A stretch of 9,270 nt of DNA, taken from NCBI GenBank assembly GCA_964443055.1, contig CAYUBT010000104.1:1-9270 (forward strand). The letters run 5' to 3'. The stretch is from JADYZU01 sp964443055 (GTDB lineage: Bacteria > Pseudomonadota > Alphaproteobacteria > Rhodobacterales > Rhodobacteraceae). The translations under genes and the position numbers were made by a program. The notes beneath the pieces were generated by a model. That model was not told the origin of the DNA, did no database searches, and was given only the letters and a program-made list of their open reading frames with translations. Position 1 is the first letter of the stretch. Every line of letters begins with the position of its first letter. This document shows, piece by piece, positions 1 through 7,986 of this stretch.

Positions 1-411
1 GCCCAGATCGACCACCTCGAAACCTGCGCCCTCCATCATCATCGTGACGAGGTTCTTGCCGATGTCGTGGATGTCGCCCTTCACGGTTCCGATCACCATC
101 TTGCCCACGCGCGGGGCGCCGGTCTCGGCCAGAAGCGGCTTGAGGATCGCCATACCGCCCTTCATCGCATTGGCGGCGAGCAGCACTTCGGGAACGAACA
201 GGATGCCGTCGCGGAAGTCGTCGCCCACGATCTTCATGCCGCCGACCAGCGCCTTGGTCAGCACATCATAGGGTGCCCAGCCGCGTTCGAGGAGGATATG
301 CACACCTTCCTCGATCTCTTCCTTGAGGCCGTCATAGAGGTCGTCGAACATCTGTGCGACGAGGTCGTCGTCGTCGAGTTCGGAAAGGATGATGTCGTCG
401 TCATCGGCCAT
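1..411 (-). CDS. Corrinoid (B12-binding) methyl-carrier protein, N-terminal 137 residues (partial)
   Basis: The reverse strand is open from an ATG at 411-409 to the left edge, giving 137 residues with no stop; the C-terminal part lies outside the window. Proteins of this family carry a methyl group on a bound cobamide between a substrate methyltransferase (MttB/MtgB type) and a methyl acceptor in the cytoplasm. Residues about 18-95 form the helical cap domain, with the conserved stretch FVPEVLLAANAMKGG. Residues from about 104 begin the Rossmann-like cobalamin domain, with the DxHxxG motif in GDIHDIGKN (residues 112-120). His115 is expected to be the lower axial cobalt ligand. A GAGG ribosome site sits just upstream of the ATG. 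The N-terminus is unusually acidic, with two runs of four Asp. It is divergent from the sarcosine oxidase operon, which fits methylated-amine catabolism. Methionine synthase is unlikely because the cap starts directly at the N-terminus. The methyl donor cannot be told from this fragment. Confidence 0.9.
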   Translation of the reverse strand, partial: MADDDDIILSELDDDDLVAQMFDDLYDGLKEEIEEGVHILLERGWAPYDVLTKALVGGMKIVGDDFRDGILFVPEVLLAANAMKGGMAILKPLLAETGAPRVGKMVIGTVKGDIHDIGKNLVTMMMEGAGFEVVDLG

Positions 412-634
412 GTCTGCCTCACGAAGTGGGGGGATCACCGCACTCTTGCGCCGGATTGCGGCACCAGTCCCGGCGGAATGCGACATCGGGAGCCTTCGAA
501 CCGACGCGAGCAGGGCGGATTGGCGTGATCTTGGGGGCATTTGGCCGGATCGGCGGGCGGGCAGGGGGCCTTTCACGGCCGACCTCAATGCGGCGATGTT
601 GCAAACCGCTGCGAGTTGCCGCACATGGTCGCCA

Positions 635-662
635 TTCACTTTGGTGTCCGGTCCAGTTAAAT
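635..662 (+). promoter_or_regulatory. Possible sigma70-type promoter for the sox operon
   Basis: TTCACT (635-640) and TTAAAT (657-662) each match four of six consensus positions and are 16 bases apart, ending about 40 bases before the soxB start. The rest of the 412-702 divergent region is GC-rich. I saw no riboswitch core or clear operator in it. This is a weak inference from base matching only. Confidence 0.22.
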
Positions 663-702
663 GCGCAGGAATCGGCAGTCCCGGCAGGAGAGTCGTGCGC
701 CC

Positions 703-1950
703 ATGAAACGCTATTCCGTCTTCGCCATCGCCCGCGAGGGTCTGCGTCATCATCTTGGCTGGGAACGCGCCTGGCGCAGCCCCGAGCCGCAGAAGCGCTA
801 TGACACGATCATCATCGGCGCGGGCGGCCATGGCCTCGCCACCGCCTATTATCTTGGCAAGAACCACGGCATCCGCAATGTCGCGATCATCGAGAAGGGC
901 TGGCTCGGCGGCGGCAATACGGGCCGTAACACGACGATCATCCGCTCGAATTACCTGCAGGACGCCTCGGCCGCGATCTACGAGAAGGCGCGCTCGCTCT
1001 ACGAGACGCTGAGCCAGGAGCTGAACTACAACGTCATGTTCAGCCCGCGCGGCCTCCTGATGCTCGCCCAGACCGAGCACGAGGTGCGTGGCTACAAGCG
1101 CACTGCACAGGCCAATGCGCTGCAGGGGGTCCAGACCGAATGGATCGAGCCGTCCCGGGTGCAGGAACTCGTTCCCATCATTTCGATCGGCGGGCCCCGC
1201 TATCCGGTGCTGGGCGCGCTCTACCAGGCGCGGGGCGGCACCGCGCGGCATGATGCGGTTGCCTGGGGCTATGCGCGTGCCTGTTCCGACATGGGGATGG
1301 ACATCATCCAGAACTGCGAGGTCATCGGCATCGACCAGAAGGACGGCCGCGTGACCGGGGTGCGCACCACGAAGGGGGAGATCGCCTGCGACCGGCTCGG
1401 AATGGTCGTGGCCGGGCATTCGGGCGTCCTGGCCGAGAAGGCCGGTTTCCGTCTGCCTGTCGAATCGGTGGCGCTGCAGGCTCTCGTGTCCGAGCCGATC
1501 AAGCCGGTGATCGACGTGGTCGTCATGGCCAATACCGTTCACGGCTACATCAGCCAGTCCGACAAGGGTGAACTGGTGATCGGCGGCGGTGCGGACGGGT
1601 TCAACAACTACACGCAGCGCGGCTCGTTCCACCATGTCGAGGAAACGGTCCGGGCGCTGGTCGAGACTTTCCCCATCATCTCGCGCATGCGGATGCTGCG
1701 GCAGTGGGGCGGGATCGTGGACATGACGGGCGATCGTTCGGCGATCATCTCCAGGACGCCGCTCGGCAACTGCTTCATCAACTGCGGCTGGGGCACCGGC
1801 GGGTTCAAGTCGATCCCCGGCTCGGGCTGGGCGATGGCGGAACTGATGGCCAAGGGCGAACCGGGGCCGCTGGCCGCGCCGTTCTCGCTCACGCGGTTCC
1901 GCGAGGGCAGTTTCATCGACGAGAGCGTCGCGGCAGGGGTCGCGCACTAG
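703..1950 (+). CDS. soxB: Sarcosine oxidase, beta subunit (heterotetrameric, FAD/FMN)
   Basis: This 415-residue protein is the flavin-carrying catalytic subunit of heterotetrameric sarcosine oxidase. It oxidises the N-methyl group of sarcosine, using FAD, and passes electrons to FMN at the alpha/beta interface, where O2 is reduced to H2O2. The N-terminal dinucleotide fold has GAGGHG at residues 39-44 and an acidic strand end at Glu64. ARHDAVAWGYAR (181-192) matches the family segment that carries the covalent FMN, so His183 is the expected attachment residue, aligned from memory with His173 of the Corynebacterium enzyme. The C-terminal CGWGTGGFKSIPGSG (361-375) is the conserved FAD-proximal stretch. 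The start was set at 703 because MKRYSVFAIAREGLRHH is the usual N-terminus and AGGAG lies at 686-690. An in-frame ATG at 661 would add 14 atypical residues. Length fits the family. It is the first gene of the soxBDAG operon. Confidence 0.95.
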   Translation: MKRYSVFAIAREGLRHHLGWERAWRSPEPQKRYDTIIIGAGGHGLATAYYLGKNHGIRNVAIIEKGWLGGGNTGRNTTIIRSNYLQDASAAIYEKARSLYETLSQELNYNVMFSPRGLLMLAQTEHEVRGYKRTAQANALQGVQTEWIEPSRVQELVPIISIGGPRYPVLGALYQARGGTARHDAVAWGYARACSDMGMDIIQNCEVIGIDQKDGRVTGVRTTKGEIACDRLGMVVAGHSGVLAEKAGFRLPVESVALQALVSEPIKPVIDVVVMANTVHGYISQSDKGELVIGGGADGFNNYTQRGSFHHVEETVRALVETFPIISRMRMLRQWGGIVDMTGDRSAIISRTPLGNCFINCGWGTGGFKSIPGSGWAMAELMAKGEPGPLAAPFSLTRFREGSFIDESVAAGVAH

Positions 1951-1999
1951 TGCACGCCCGGGACAGAGGCCGGCTGGCAGGATACGGAAGGGGACGGAC

Positions 2000-2329
2000 A
2001 TGCTGATACTGACATGCCCCAATTGCGGCATCGCCGCTGACGAGACCGAACTCTCGCCCGGCGGCGAGGCGCATCTGCGCCGGGCCGGGCCGGAATCGGG
2101 CGACGAGGAATTCGAGAGCTATCTCTTCCTGCGCGAGAACCCGCGCGGCGTCCATTTCGAACGCTGGCGCCATTCGCATGGCTGCGGCAAATGGTTCCAC
2201 GCCGCGCGCTGCACCGCGACATTGCAGGTCTTTGGCACCTATTCCGCGCAGACGACCGAACCGCCGCAGGACATCCGCGACAGGATCACCGCCGCCCGTC
2301 CGGGCTGGCGCTGGAGGGAATTCGCATGA
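2000..2329 (+). CDS. soxD: Sarcosine oxidase, delta subunit (zinc-binding)
   Basis: This 109-residue protein is the small structural subunit of heterotetrameric sarcosine oxidase; it binds one zinc ion and packs against the alpha subunit. The zinc site is visible as CPNC at residues 6-9, plus His58 and Cys62 in WRHSHGCGKWF. The spacing agrees with the known Cys-Cys-His-Cys arrangement of the family. The N-terminus MLILTCPNCG is typical and the length is normal. It lies 49 bases after soxB, and its TGA overlaps the soxA ATG in an ATGA arrangement, which suggests translational coupling. There is GGAAGGGG just upstream of the start. No catalytic role is known for this subunit. Confidence 0.94.
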   Translation: MLILTCPNCGIAADETELSPGGEAHLRRAGPESGDEEFESYLFLRENPRGVHFERWRHSHGCGKWFHAARCTATLQVFGTYSAQTTEPPQDIRDRITAARPGWRWREFA

Positions 2330-5319
2330 GCACGCGTCTCGCCACCGGCGGCCGGCTGATCGACCGCAGCCGCCAGGTCACCTTCACCTTCGACGGCAAG
2401 ACCTTTCGCGGCCTCGAAGGCGACACGCTTGCCTCGGCCTTGCTTGCGGGCGGGCAACTCGTCATGGGGCGCTCGTTCAAGTATCACCGCCCGCGCGGCG
2501 CGGTGGCCTACGGCCCGGAAGAACCGAATGCCCTCGTGAACCTGGGCGAGGAGGGCCGGTTCGAGCCCGACACCCGCGCCACGACGCAGGAGATCTTCGA
2601 GGGGCTGACCGCCGAGAGCCAGAACCGCTGGCCGAGTCTCGACTACGACATCGGCGCGGTGAACAACCTGTTCGCGCGTTTCCTGCCCGCGGGTTTCTAC
2701 TACAAGATGTTCATCCACCCGCGCCCGCTGTGGAAACATCTGTTCGAGCCCTTCATCCGCCATTCGGCAGGGCTGGGCCGCGCGCCGCGCGCGCGCGACG
2801 CCGACCGCTACGAACATTTCTACGCCCATGTCGACGTGCTGGTCGCGGGTGGCGGGATCGCCGGGCTTGCGGCCGCGCTCGAGGCGGGGCGTTCGGGCAA
2901 GCGCGTGCTGCTGGTCGAACAGTCAGGCCATTGGGGCGGCCGCGCCGTGGTGGACGGGGCCGTGATCGAGGGCCGGCCCGCCGGGGACTGGGTGAAGGAC
3001 GCGCTCGATACCCTTGCGGGCATGAAGAATGTCACCCTGCGCACGCGGACCGTTGCCGAAGGGGTCTACGATCACGGCATGATCCTTCTGCACGAGCGGC
3101 TGACGGACCATCTCGCCGTCAAGACGGGCCTGCGCCAGCGGCTCTGGCGTGTCCGTGCAGGGCGCACCATCGCCGCCACCGGCGCGATCGAGCGGCCCCT
3201 GTCGTTTGCGGGTAACGACATCCCGGGGGTGATGCTGGCCGGGGCCATGCGCGACTATCTGGTCAATCACGCGATCAGCCCGGGCGACCGCACCGTGATC
3301 GTGACGAACAACGACGACGCCTATCGCACGGCGCTGGCGCTCCACGAGGCCGGGCTGATCGTGCCCGTGGTGCTCGACGCCCGCCCCGAGGCTGACGGGC
3401 CGCTCCCCGAACAGGCCCGCGCCGCCGGGATAAGGGTGGAAACCGGCCGGGCCATCACCCGTGTGAAGGGCAGGGCCAGGGTGACCGGGGTCGAGGTCGG
3501 GCTCCATGTCGGCGAGGGTGCGGTTCTCGAGGAGATCCCCTGCGATGCAGTGGCGATGTCGGGTGGCTGGTCGCCGGTCGTGCATCTGTGGTCCCATTGC
3601 GGCGGCAAGCTGATCTGGGACGAGGAACAGGCCCATTTCCGCCCCGATCCCGAACGCCCGCCCCTTGGCGCGGACGGCGAGGGTTTCGTCCTCTGTGCGG
3701 GTGCCGCCAACGGCGAACTGCGCACCGGCGCGGGGCTGGAGGACGCCGTGCAGGCTGCCGCCCGGGCCAGCGGACAGGCGGCGGGCACCGCGCCGGCGGG
3801 CGAGGATGCGAACGAAGGGCCGCTCCTGCCGGTCTGGCTCATGCCGCAGGGGGCGGGGATCAAGCTGCGCTCGAAGATGTGGCTCGACTACCAGAACGAC
3901 GTGAAGGTCTCGGACGTGCAGCTTGCCGCGCGCGAGGGCTATGAAAGCGTCGAGCATACCAAGCGCTACACCACGCTCGGCATGGCCACGGACCAGGGGA
4001 AGCTGTCGAACGTCAACGGCCTTGCCGTGCTCTCGGGGGCGCTCAACGCGCCGATCCCGCAGGTCGGCACGACCACCTTCCGCCCGCCCTATGTGCCGCT
4101 GAACATCGGGGCGATCGCGGGCTCCGCCACACGCGAGACGTTCATGCCGCTGCGCCGGACCGAGATGGATTCGTGGCACGAGGAACAGGGCGCGGAATTC
4201 GAGCCCGTGGGCCTGTGGCGCAGGCCGTATTCCTATCCGCGCCTCGGCGAGACGGTGAAGGATGCCGTCAGCCGCGAGATCACGAACACGCGCAGCAATG
4301 TCGGCATCCTCGACGCCTCGACCCTTGGCAAGATCATCGTCAAGGGGCCGGATGCGGGCCGGTTCGTGGACATGATGTATACCAACATGATGTCGAATCT
4401 GGCGGTGGGCCGCTGCCGTTACGGTCTCATGTGCAACGAACAGGGCTTCCTCGTCGATGACGGCGTGGTCGCGCGGCTGTCCGAGGACACCTGGCTGTGC
4501 CACACCACCTCGGGCGGCGCGGACAACGTGCACGGGCATATGGAGGAATGGCTCCAGACCGAATGGTGGGACTGGCAGGTATTCACCGCCAATGTCACCG
4601 AACAATGGGGCCAGATCGCCGTTGTCGGGCCCAAGGCGCGCATGGTGCTGGAGAAGCTGGGCGGCGTGGATGTCTCGAAAGAGGCTCTGCCCTTCATGAA
4701 CTGGGTCGAGGGCACCCTGGGCGGTTTTCCGGTGCGCATCTTCCGCATCAGTTTCTCGGGTGAGCTTTCATATGAAATCGCGGTGCCTGCCGGTCAGGCG
4801 CGCGGGCTCTGGGACGCGATCCTCGCCGCCGGGGCGGAACACGGGATGCAGCCCTATGGCACCGAATGTCTCCATGTGATGCGGGCCGAAAAGGGCTTCA
4901 TCATGATCGGGGACGAAACGGACGGCACGGTGATCCCGCAGGATCTCGGCCTCAACTGGGCGATCTCGAAGAAGAAGGCCGACTTCATCGGCAAGCGCGG
5001 CCAGCTGCGCGAGAACATGGTCGATCCCTTGCGCTGGAAGCTCGTGGGGCTCGAGACCGAGGATGGCTCGGTCCTGCCCGAAGGTGCCTATGCTGTGGCC
5101 CCGGGCATGAATGCCAACGGCCAGCGCAACGTGCAGGGGCGGGTGACCTCGACCTATTACTCACCGACGCTTGGACGCGGCATCGCCATGGGGCTGGTCG
5201 AACGCGGGCCGGACCGGATGGGCGAGATGCTGGAATTCGGCCCCGGACCGGACCCGGTGCGCGCGAAGATCGTCGATCCGGTCTTCTACGACAAGGAAGG
5301 GGAGAAGCAGGATGGCTGA
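2326..5319 (+). CDS. soxA: Sarcosine oxidase, alpha subunit (NAD- and folate-binding)
   Basis: This 997-residue subunit binds NAD+ and tetrahydrofolate and captures the one-carbon unit released by the beta subunit as 5,10-methylene-tetrahydrofolate. Residues about 17-100 form the ferredoxin-like domain, which lacks iron-sulfur cysteines as is usual in this family (VTFTFDGKTFRGLEGDTLASALLAGG is abbreviated here to VTFTFDGKTF at 18-27). The pyridine nucleotide-disulfide oxidoreductase-like domain follows, with GGGIAG at 175-180 and acidic Glu198 at the end of the second strand. From about residue 610 to the end lies the GcvT-like aminomethyltransferase and folate-binding part, including GTECLHVMRAEKGF (845-858) and GLNWAISKKKADFIGKRGQ (875-893). 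The start at 2326 has GGAGGGAA at 2313-2320 and overlaps the soxD stop by 4 bases; an in-frame ATG at 2191 lies inside soxD. Its stop overlaps the soxG start by 8 bases. Length is normal and I see no frameshift. Confidence 0.96.
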   Translation: MSTRLATGGRLIDRSRQVTFTFDGKTFRGLEGDTLASALLAGGQLVMGRSFKYHRPRGAVAYGPEEPNALVNLGEEGRFEPDTRATTQEIFEGLTAESQNRWPSLDYDIGAVNNLFARFLPAGFYYKMFIHPRPLWKHLFEPFIRHSAGLGRAPRARDADRYEHFYAHVDVLVAGGGIAGLAAALEAGRSGKRVLLVEQSGHWGGRAVVDGAVIEGRPAGDWVKDALDTLAGMKNVTLRTRTVAEGVYDHGMILLHERLTDHLAVKTGLRQRLWRVRAGRTIAATGAIERPLSFAGNDIPGVMLAGAMRDYLVNHAISPGDRTVIVTNNDDAYRTALALHEAGLIVPVVLDARPEADGPLPEQARAAGIRVETGRAITRVKGRARVTGVEVGLHVGEGAVLEEIPCDAVAMSGGWSPVVHLWSHCGGKLIWDEEQAHFRPDPERPPLGADGEGFVLCAGAANGELRTGAGLEDAVQAAARASGQAAGTAPAGEDANEGPLLPVWLMPQGAGIKLRSKMWLDYQNDVKVSDVQLAAREGYESVEHTKRYTTLGMATDQGKLSNVNGLAVLSGALNAPIPQVGTTTFRPPYVPLNIGAIAGSATRETFMPLRRTEMDSWHEEQGAEFEPVGLWRRPYSYPRLGETVKDAVSREITNTRSNVGILDASTLGKIIVKGPDAGRFVDMMYTNMMSNLAVGRCRYGLMCNEQGFLVDDGVVARLSEDTWLCHTTSGGADNVHGHMEEWLQTEWWDWQVFTANVTEQWGQIAVVGPKARMVLEKLGGVDVSKEALPFMNWVEGTLGGFPVRIFRISFSGELSYEIAVPAGQARGLWDAILAAGAEHGMQPYGTECLHVMRAEKGFIMIGDETDGTVIPQDLGLNWAISKKKADFIGKRGQLRENMVDPLRWKLVGLETEDGSVLPEGAYAVAPGMNANGQRNVQGRVTSTYYSPTLGRGIAMGLVERGPDRMGEMLEFGPGPDPVRAKIVDPVFYDKEGEKQDG

Positions 5320-5854
5320 CGCTTCCGTCACGGTGAAGGACATGGGCGCGCAGGGCATGGTGACCCTGCGCGGCGATCTGGGCGACGAGGCCGTGGCCAG
5401 CGTGGTCAGGAAGGTCACCGGCCTGGTCATGCCCGCGCAGCGCGAAATCCGTCGCGGCAAATCCGGCGCTGTGGCCTGGATGTCGCCCGACGAACTGCTC
5501 CTGCTGCTGCCCGACGGCAAGGCCGGGGCGGCGGTCGCGGAGATCACGAAGGCGCTGGACGGCAGGCATCACCTGGTGGTCGATGTCTCGGACGCGCGTG
5601 CGCTCTTCGCCGTCGAAGGGCCCTGGGCGCGCGAGGTCATCGCCAAATGCAGCCCCGCCGACCTGCACCCGGACAGCCTGCCCGAGGGCGAAATCCGTCG
5701 CTCGCGTCTGGGCCAGGTCGCCGCCGCCTTCTGGTGCGAGGGCGGCGACAACTGGCGCGTGATCGTGTTCCGCTCGGTGCGCCAGTATGCGCAGGCCCTG
5801 CTCGAACGCTCGGTCGAGGACGGGCCGGTGGGCCTGTTCGACAAGGCGGGATAG
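5312..5854 (+). CDS. soxG: Sarcosine oxidase, gamma subunit
   Basis: This 180-residue protein is the gamma subunit of heterotetrameric sarcosine oxidase. It has a fold related to the folate-binding aminomethyltransferases, makes structural contacts in the tetramer and carries no cofactor. Family-typical segments include MVTLRGDL (16-23), the MSPDELLLLLP region (57-67), the HHLVVDVSDARALFAVEGPWAREV region (about 85-108) and the C-terminal WRVIVFRSVRQYAQALLE region (about 147-164). The start at 5312 overlaps the end of soxA by 8 bases and is preceded by AAGGGGAGAAG, so coupling to soxA translation is likely. It is the last gene of the operon: the next gene is 184 bases away and functionally unrelated. 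Confidence 0.92.
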   Translation: MADASVTVKDMGAQGMVTLRGDLGDEAVASVVRKVTGLVMPAQREIRRGKSGAVAWMSPDELLLLLPDGKAGAAVAEITKALDGRHHLVVDVSDARALFAVEGPWAREVIAKCSPADLHPDSLPEGEIRRSRLGQVAAAFWCEGGDNWRVIVFRSVRQYAQALLERSVEDGPVGLFDKAG

Positions 5855-5870
5855 GGCAGCGAAACGCCGT

Positions 5871-5880
5871 CATTGCAATG
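5871..5880. repeat. Perfect 10-base palindrome CATTGCAATG
   Basis: CATTGCAATG reads the same on both strands and sits 16 bases after the soxG stop. The preceding bases give CGTCATTGC, which resembles the outer end of the larger palindromic element that follows. It could be a remnant end of a second copy or chance. Confidence 0.3.
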
Positions 5881-5899
5881 GGCCTCTTCCCCGTCGCCA

Positions 5900-5969
5900 T
5901 TGCGAGGAGCCGAGGGTGACGCGGAAAGCCGGAGACGCGAGGACCGGCTTGCTTCGCTGACGCTCGCAA
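5900..5969. repeat. Imperfect palindromic repeat-like element between soxG and the ABC-F gene
   Basis: Two pairs of arms are perfect complements: TTGCGAG (5900-5906) with CTCGCAA (5963-5969), and AAGCCGG (5926-5932) with CCGGCTT (5944-5950), around an 11-base centre. The left side, ATTGCGAGGAGCCGAGGG, and the right side, GGCTTGCTTCGCTGACGCTC, resemble the dispersed intergenic palindromes of the type CATTGCGAGGAGC...GATTGCTTCGC...CTCGCAATGAC common in proteobacterial genomes. That resemblance is from memory. As RNA it could fold into a long hairpin and help end the sox transcript or protect its 3' end, although no U-run follows. Only one copy is visible here. Confidence 0.55.
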
Positions 5970-6038
5970 GGAAGAAAGACGTGAGGGATCCGGGGCCGCC
6001 ACCTTGCGCTCGTCTGTCCGCCCGGTTAGCCCGCGAGC

Positions 6039-7856
6039 ATGGCGCGCGCTCCCCTTCTGCAACTCAATGACGTCTCGCTCACCTTCGGCGGCACGCCGCT
6101 CCTGGAGCGCGTCTCGACCGTGATCCATGAGGGTGACCGGGTCGCGCTGGTCGGTCGCAACGGGTCGGGGAAATCCACGCTCCTGCGGCTCATGGCCGGC
6201 CTGATCCAGCCTGATTCTGGCGAAATCGCGCTCGGTCCGCGCACGCGCGTTGCCTATATGGAGCAGGATCCCGACCTTTCCGGCTTTGCCACATTGGGCG
6301 ATTTCGCCGAGGCTGATCTCCCCGAGGGCGAACAGTGGCGCGCCGCCGCTGCCGCCGAAGGGCTGGGTGTTGACCTTGCGCGCCCGATCACGACCGCCTC
6401 GGGGGGCGAGCGCCGCCGTGCAGCGCTTGCGCGGCTGATGGCGGTCCGGCCCGAACTGATGCTGCTTGACGAGCCCACGAACCATCTCGACATCGCGGCG
6501 ATCCAGTGGCTCGAGGCCGAACTTGCGGCCACGACTGCGGCCTTCGTCCTCATCTCGCACGACCGTGCCTTCCTGCGCGGCCTCACCCGGGCGACGCTCT
6601 GGCTCGACCGGGGTGAATTGCGCAGGCAGGAGGAAGGATTCGACGCTTTCGAATCCTGGCGCGACCGGGTCTGGGAAGAGGAGGACACGGCCCGCCACAA
6701 GCTTGACCGCAAGATTCGCGCGGAAGCCCGCTGGGCCGTCGAAGGCATTTCGGCACGGCGCAAGCGCAACATGGGAAGGGTGCGGGCCCTGCAGGCCCTG
6801 CGCGAGGAGCGCCGCGCCCGGATCCGCCGCCAGGGCACCGCCGCGCTCGACCTTGCACGAGGGTCGGTCTCGGGCCGCGAGGTCATCGTTGCCCGGGGTC
6901 TGAGCAAGGCTTTCGGCGAGCGGGCGATCATCAGGGATCTCGATCTGACCATTGCCCGGGGCGAAAGGCTCGCCATCGTCGGCCCCAATGGCGCGGGCAA
7001 GACGACGCTGGTGGATCTGCTTCTGGGGCGGGTGGAACCTGATTCGGGCCATGTCCGTCACGGCGCGAATCTGCAGTTTGCCGTGTTTGACCAGAATCGC
7101 GCCGCGCTCGATCCCGACCAGAGCCTGCGCGACGCGCTCACCGATGCGCCCGGGGTCGGCGTGAAGGGGCAGGGCGATCAGGTGATGGTGCGGGGCACGC
7201 CGCGTCATGTGGTCGGCTATCTCAAGGACTTCCTTTTCACCGAATCGCAGGCCCGCAGCCCGGTGCGTGCGCTTTCGGGTGGCGAGAAGGCGCGGCTTCT
7301 GCTGGCGCGGATCATGGCCGGAGAGTCGAATCTGCTGGTTCTCGACGAACCGACCAACGACCTCGACATCGAGACGCTCGATCTGCTGCAGGAAGTTCTC
7401 GATGGCTATGAGGGCACGGTGATCCTCGTCAGCCATGACCGCGATTTTCTTGACCGGGTGGCGACTTCGACGCTGGTGATGGAGGGCGGAGGCGGGGCCA
7501 CGCTCTATGCGGGCGGCTGGAGCGACATGGTCGCGCAGAGGGGCGGCGTGCCGATGGCACCCGCAGCCCGCGCAATGGAAAAGCCGCGCATACCGGCACC
7601 CGAGCGGCCCGCGTCCCGGCCGCGCGCGGACGGGCTGAGCTTCAGCGAACGCCACCGGCTTGAGGAACTTCCCGAGCTGATCGACCGGCTGGCCGCCGAG
7701 ATCGGCAAGCTGGGTGACCTGCTCTCCGACCCGGACCTCTATACACGCGAGCCTGTGAAGTTCCGCAAGGCGAGCGAGGCATTGACCGCCCGCCAGGAGG
7801 CACTGGCCGCGGCCGAGGAAGAATGGCTCGCCCTTGCGGAACGTGCCGATACCTAG
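6039..7856 (+). CDS. uup: ABC-F family ATPase, Uup-like
   Basis: This 605-residue soluble protein has two ABC ATPase domains and no membrane segment, which identifies the ABC-F family. These proteins act on ribosomes and, for Uup, have been linked to DNA or replication-intermediate handling and transposon excision. Domain 1 has Walker A GRNGSGKS (39-46), signature SGGE (121-124), Walker B LMLLDEP (140-146) and switch SHD (173-175). Domain 2 has GPNGAGKT (315-322), LSGGE (412-416), LLVLDEP (432-438) and SHD (465-467). The linker between them (about 200-265) is rich in Arg and Glu and holds ISARRKRNMGRVRAL, typical of Uup. Residues about 535-602 form the charged C-terminal coiled coil that distinguishes Uup from EttA. 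The start at 6039 is the only reasonable one because the first beta strand begins at residue 6. No strong ribosome site is visible. It appears to be a stand-alone gene unrelated to its neighbours. Confidence 0.92.
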   Translation: MARAPLLQLNDVSLTFGGTPLLERVSTVIHEGDRVALVGRNGSGKSTLLRLMAGLIQPDSGEIALGPRTRVAYMEQDPDLSGFATLGDFAEADLPEGEQWRAAAAAEGLGVDLARPITTASGGERRRAALARLMAVRPELMLLDEPTNHLDIAAIQWLEAELAATTAAFVLISHDRAFLRGLTRATLWLDRGELRRQEEGFDAFESWRDRVWEEEDTARHKLDRKIRAEARWAVEGISARRKRNMGRVRALQALREERRARIRRQGTAALDLARGSVSGREVIVARGLSKAFGERAIIRDLDLTIARGERLAIVGPNGAGKTTLVDLLLGRVEPDSGHVRHGANLQFAVFDQNRAALDPDQSLRDALTDAPGVGVKGQGDQVMVRGTPRHVVGYLKDFLFTESQARSPVRALSGGEKARLLLARIMAGESNLLVLDEPTNDLDIETLDLLQEVLDGYEGTVILVSHDRDFLDRVATSTLVMEGGGGATLYAGGWSDMVAQRGGVPMAPAARAMEKPRIPAPERPASRPRADGLSFSERHRLEELPELIDRLAAEIGKLGDLLSDPDLYTREPVKFRKASEALTARQEALAAAEEEWLALAERADT

Positions 7857-7858
7857 CC

Positions 7859-7885
7859 CAGAACGACCGAATCCCTTCCGTTCTG
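7859..7885 (+). terminator. Weak stem-loop after the ABC-F gene, possible terminator
   Basis: CAGAACG (7859-7865) and CGTTCTG (7879-7885) are perfect complements around a 13-base loop and begin 3 bases after the stop codon. The following bases, TATTAAATACGCAACTTTCTTG, are AT-rich but not a clean T-run; only their first part is given as TATTAAATACG. It may end or protect the ABC-F transcript. Confidence 0.35.
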
Positions 7886-7949
7886 TATTAAATACGCAAC
7901 TTTCTTGTGCATATGTGTGTCGGAGTGTCGCGGGGCTTAAATGGTGCTT

Positions 7950-7963
7950 TTGTTTTGCATCAA
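7950..7963 (+). promoter_or_regulatory. FNR/NnrR-type (Crp-Fnr family) binding site
   Basis: TTGTTTTGCATCAA matches the FNR consensus TTGAT-N4-ATCAA at nine of ten conserved positions and fits the looser NnrR/Dnr pattern with TTG and CAA eight bases apart. It lies in the most AT-rich part of the window, about 190 bases before the first gene of the heme-copper oxidase operon. Its centre is 41.5 bases before the start point expected from the -10-like hexamer downstream, the spacing of class II activation. The likely ligand signal is low oxygen (FnrL) or nitric oxide (NnrR); the sequence cannot separate these. Confidence 0.6.
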
Positions 7964-7986
7964 ATAGATGTGAAACTGCCGGACAG

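Noticed and set aside
661..702. In-frame ATG 42 bases before the chosen soxB start
   Set aside because: The added residues are not family-like, no ribosome site precedes it, it overlaps the possible -10 hexamer, and AGGAG at 686-690 serves the ATG at 703.
412..702. Glycine riboswitch or other known leader RNA before soxB
   Set aside because: None of the conserved glycine riboswitch core segments are visible in this region.
2191..2325. Upstream in-frame start that would lengthen soxA by 45 residues
   Set aside because: It lies inside soxD, whereas ATG 2326 has a good ribosome site and gives the normal family N-terminus.
2923..4605. Long 560-codon open frame on the minus strand inside soxA
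   Set aside because: It is a GC-rich shadow frame opposite a fully conserved soxA; its translation is rich in Arg, His, Pro and Ala and has no recognisable domain.
5637..7655. Long 672-codon open frame on the minus strand opposite soxG and the ABC-F gene
   Set aside because: It spans two unrelated plus-strand genes and their gap, which only a shadow frame would do; the ABC-F motifs on the plus strand are complete.
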